Of a DNA stretch of 64,000 bases, positions 61,120 to 64,000 are shown piece by piece (positions within the stretch are counted from its first letter, which is position 1; each line of letters begins with the position of its first letter). Made by a program: the position numbers and the translations under genes. Under the pieces are notes generated by a model. That model saw only the letters and a list, made by a program, of their open reading frames with translations, had not been told where the DNA came from and searched no databases. The stretch is from Ichthyophis bannanicus (Eukaryota; Chordata; Amphibia; Gymnophiona; Ichthyophiidae). The stretch is taken from contig CM066047.1 in NCBI GenBank assembly GCA_033557465.1, positions 8,138,234 through 8,202,233 of the forward strand, read 5' to 3'.

Positions 61120-62720
61120 TGCCAGCAAGCGCCTGCCTGGCTGCAGAGGGACTGCACGTCACCACACAGACAGTCTGCTGTGGTCACCAGGATAGGGTTA
61201 GCCCACCCGTACCCATGATGCACTGCACATGCAAATCAGCTGTCTACAGATGAACACAAGATGGGGTATGCACCCCCACAGCACCTCGGCCTGGTAGGGG
61301 GAACTGACCATGTGTGTTACTGGCACAGAGTAGCTACACACCGTCACATTGTGCGGGTACTGTGCTCACCCTGAGGGTGCGGTGGGGCGCCCAGCACCAG
61401 GTCCACAGCACCATCCATGGCAGAAATAGGCCATGCTGCAAGTCCCCAGCAGTGCTAATGTGTGAGATAGGTAGTTTCTGCAGACACACCTTGGATATAT
61501 CTGTATGTCTCAGTCAGGTGTAGCCCCTATGGACCCCTAGGAGGATTATGTACCACCACTCTCCTCCTCCAGGGCTGAGGGTGGTAAACAGGGTCTCCCA
61601 TCAACAAATCCACATTCTACCTCCCTGCAATGGTGGCAGTAGAGGGGACCATCAACCCTGGTCCTGCTGGGGAACAGACACCTACAGGGCAGTCAATGCA
61701 GCTCTGTACACATCCATAACGCAATAGCAGACAGACATTAGGCCTGGATATGCTAAGCTGCACCCCACCACTATCTGATATTCTCCTGCAGCAAGCCTTC
61801 AGCCGCTGCACCCTGCAAGGCACTCCATCAAGACACATACCAGCTGCAGACAGTCTGCTAGCTAGTCCATAGTGCATGTTCCTGGTGGAAATGCGTGCAC
61901 CCAGAACTGGGATGTCAGCATACACAACAAGCAGATAAGTCAGTGACTGGGCCCCAAAAGGAAACCCATAAATATCACATGAGAGAAATACTATATAGCA
62001 CTATGGGGGTGCCTAGCCATGCTGTGGTCACTGCACAGTCAGGGTGAGAGTGATCTCCCAGCAGGACATGCTGTGGCCACTCTGTCTGTGTAGGTGGTGG
62101 CCGGGCACTACAATGTCCCAGCCAGTGCCCTATGCCCTGTGCAGATGCATCCTGGCCAGGCCACCCTGTCCGGGCTATACCCATGGTACCTTGCTCCTCA
62201 TTAGGCACATTGGCAGGCCAATCCTGGCAACAGTGCTGGCAGTGTGGGCTGTGGAGGGTGTTTGTAGCCACCACACACTGGATAGACAGACACACACTCC
62301 CACACCTATGCCAGCATTGTGCTACTATAGAGGAGTTTAGCAGCCCTGGCCACCACACCAGTCCTGAGCACAGTGCAGGCATGGATATGGTACGCAATAC
62401 TGTTGGGGGTCACTCCCCAGGGTGATAAACTGTCAGAGACCAGACCTGAAGCACACTCCACAGACATCAGAAAGGTTGTTATGATGGAGCTCAATCAGCA
62501 AACTGTGCTTAACGTAGGAATTGCTATCTGCCAGTAATCATAGCAAACGTTTGATAGCTGTGTACCGTATTCCCAGGTGTAGGGTGGCATTGCTAAGGTA
62601 TGCAAGTGCTAGTATTGGGAGATGCACGCAGGGCCCAATGTCCTGCTTCTCCAGGAGGCATTGGCTAATGGAGCCTGTGGGTGTGGGTGTGGGTGTCTCT
62701 GCCCCTGTTGGCTGCTGCTT
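61120..62720. other. Unassigned non-coding stretch of the large element
   Basis: About 1.6 kb, GC-richer than the rest of the window, no ORF with a family signature on either strand and no tRNA-like boxes that I could support. Several CAC/CCAC-rich runs. Confidence 0.4.
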
Positions 62721-62724
62721 TACT

Positions 62725-62926
62725 GCAGAGGTTCCCAACTCCAGTCCTGGTTTGCCAAACTCTGTTCGGGTTTTCATGCTGTCCCTCATGAATATGCATG
62801 AGATACATCTGCATACCATGGGGGTGGTGCGTAGATATGCAGCACAGGCATCTTTATTAGAGGCAGCAAGGAACCTGAATGGTGTTTGGCCCTCCAGGAC
62901 TGCATTTGGGAGAATCTGCTCTAGCT
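62725..62926. mobile_element. Decayed hAT MITE (same family as 57585)
   Basis: CAGAGGTTCCCAACTCCAGT at the left, CATGAATATGCATGAGATAC in the middle, and CCCTCCAGGACTGCATTTGG at the right, matching the arms of the MITE at 57585-57762. The right half is included in the first 458-bp tandem unit. Confidence 0.6.
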
Positions 62927-63074
62927 AATGCGCCTGTTTATGGTGTCTTTGCTCTGTAGGGTAAAATGTAGGTGTTTTGGGCATGTTTACGTCATCTGCA
63001 ATAAACGTTTTGTCTGTATTAGCACGTTGTAGTAGTGGGTAAAATATGGGGACTGGGTTGGCAGGCACCATAGC

Positions 63075-63140
63075 TGGGACTTGAACCTGTGACCTTCTGC
63101 CTCCAAACACACTGGTTGTGTGCACTGCACCACAATGTTG
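63075..63140 (-). other. tRNA-like module 4, minus strand
   Basis: Minus strand: box A-like TGGTGCAGTGC (63122-63132) and box B GGTTCAAGTCC (63077-63087), an exact fit to GGTTCRANYCC. In the first 458-bp unit. Confidence 0.6.
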
Positions 63141-63532
63141 CCACAGAGACAGTGCATTCCCTGATGATACCATGACTGTTTGTCCGGCAGGGCCTGTCTG
63201 TTGCAGTGCATTGCATCCACCTACACAGGGCTAGGCCATGGTCTTCTCTGGGCAGCTGCCACTGCCCCCCTCCACCACCAGTACCCCTCCGCCATCATGC
63301 TGACATGGCCTTATATTGGAGACAGCATACAACCTGAATAATTTGTGGCCCTCCAGGACTGCATTTGGGGGACTCTGCTCTAGGTAATGCGCATGTTTCT
63401 GGTGTGTGTGCTTGGTGGGGTAAAATATAGGCGTTTGAACCATGCGTATGTTCTCTGCAATAAAGGTTTGTCCTTACTATCACGGTTTAGTAGCGGGTAA
63501 AATATGGGGACTGGATTAGCAGTAGCCCCAGC

Positions 63533-63598
63533 TGGGACTTGAACTTGTGACCTTCTGCTCCTGAACACACTGGCTGTGTTCATCGCACCACACTGTTC
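63533..63598 (-). other. tRNA-like module 5, minus strand
   Basis: Counterpart of module 4 in the second 458-bp unit, with box B AAGTTCAAGTCC (near 63535-63546) and box A-like TGGTGCGATG near 63580. Confidence 0.55.
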
Positions 63599-64000
63599 TC
63601 ACAGAGACAGTGCAGTCCCTGGAGATACCATGGTTGTTTGTCAGACAGAGCCTGTCTGTTGCAGTGCATGGCACCCACCTACACAGGGCTAGGCCATGGT
63701 CGGCTCTGGGCAGCTGCCACTGCCCCCCTCCACCACCAGTACCCCTCTGCCATCATGCTGACATGTCCTTCTGCTGGTGGTGCTGGTGGTGTGCAGTCTC
63801 AAGCCATCCAGTGTGCAGGTAGGCGGCTGCCTATGGTGCGTGTTCTGGGGTAGGGGTGCCTGTATAGGCGTCCACGCTTCCCCCCAACACCGCCTGCCAA
63901 TGTGCTGTGCCCTTGGAGGTACCTGCTGGGTACTATCCCCTGTGACACTGTGATAAACACTCTCGTGCCCATGTTGGGCCCTCATCAGTTGCTGTCTAGC

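Larger units (their letters stand above)
62853..63770. repeat. Tandem 458-bp duplication, two units
   Basis: Three anchors give the same spacing: ACAGAGAC at 63143 and 63601, CTAGGCCATG at 63231 and 63689, and GGGTAAAATATGG at 63037 and 63495, each 458 bp apart. An outer anchor near 62888/63347 differs by one base. So it is a nearly indel-free two-unit tandem repeat. Each unit carries one tRNA-like module on the minus strand. Confidence 0.92.
59973..64000. mobile_element. Large non-coding repetitive element with GGGGTATGTTTACTAAA terminus
   Basis: Begins ATA then GGGGTATGTTTACTAAACCC (59973), close to the terminus of the hairpin at 23949 (GGGGCTTGTTTAC), which also sits next to ATA. The end is outside the window, so at least 4 kb. 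It contains five tRNA-like modules, two tandem duplications and a decayed hAT MITE, and no credible ORF. The Harbinger-like terminus suggests a non-autonomous DNA transposon, but the right end is not seen. Confidence 0.4.

Noticed and set aside
60168..63598. Genuine tRNA genes
   Set aside because: A and B boxes fit, but I could not find an acceptor stem or a full cloverleaf in any of the five modules.
60120..63770. CRISPR array
   Set aside because: Only two units per array, units far too long, and the genome is eukaryotic.

Overview
This window is repeat-dense DNA from a vertebrate, most likely an amphibian (caecilian- or salamander-like). That is inferred from the mix of repeats: several CR1 LINE families, RTE and L2-like LINEs, a Tx1-type L1, two DIRS elements, a Penelope-like fragment, an endogenous retrovirus, and piggyBac, hAT, mariner and other DNA transposons. 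I see no host protein-coding gene, no functional tRNA or rRNA gene, and no bacterial-type operon. Nearly every long reading frame belongs to a mobile element, and most are broken by stops, frameshifts or nested insertions.

Layout. 0-10 kb: CR1 fragments, an unfamiliar ORF-bearing TG...CA element split by a CR1, and a second-family CR1 split at TTAA by a decayed piggyBac. 10-17 kb: an RTE fragment, an internally deleted CR1, the end of a DIRS element and a longer RTE copy. 17-20 kb: a decayed L2-like piece, then about 2 kb with nothing recognisable. 20-30 kb: a CR1 cluster holding a nearly full-length copy (21.7-26.5 kb, minus strand) carrying a 128-bp hairpin insertion, and a CR1 fragment split by a 1508-bp TG...CA element with a 4-bp target duplication. 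30-40 kb: an endogenous retrovirus with broken integrase and envelope and one LTR, cut by a SINE-like repeat and by a full-length L1 whose two ORFs both look intact (17-18 bp target duplication). 40-45 kb: another copy of the ORF-bearing element, split by a 2.83-kb terminal-inverted-repeat transposon whose transposase-like protein I cannot place in a named superfamily. 46-56 kb: a DIRS element with inverted terminal repeats, interrupted in RNase H by a full-length CR1. 56-60 kb: L2-like and Penelope-like remains plus a hAT MITE. 60-64 kb: non-coding repetitive DNA with tandem 409-bp and 458-bp units that carry tRNA-like A/B boxes.

The genes do not form a pathway; the window is a record of layered insertions. 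Several events can be checked inside the window because another copy of the interrupted element gives the empty site: piggyBac into CR1 at TTAA, the 1508-bp element into CR1 at CGCT, and the hairpin into CR1 at ATA. The best candidates for something undescribed are the CACAGGTACACTA transposon (40765-43594), the TG...CA ORF-bearing family (about 1799-5513, 26855-28362, 40649-45080) and the tRNA-like tandem modules (60-64 kb).
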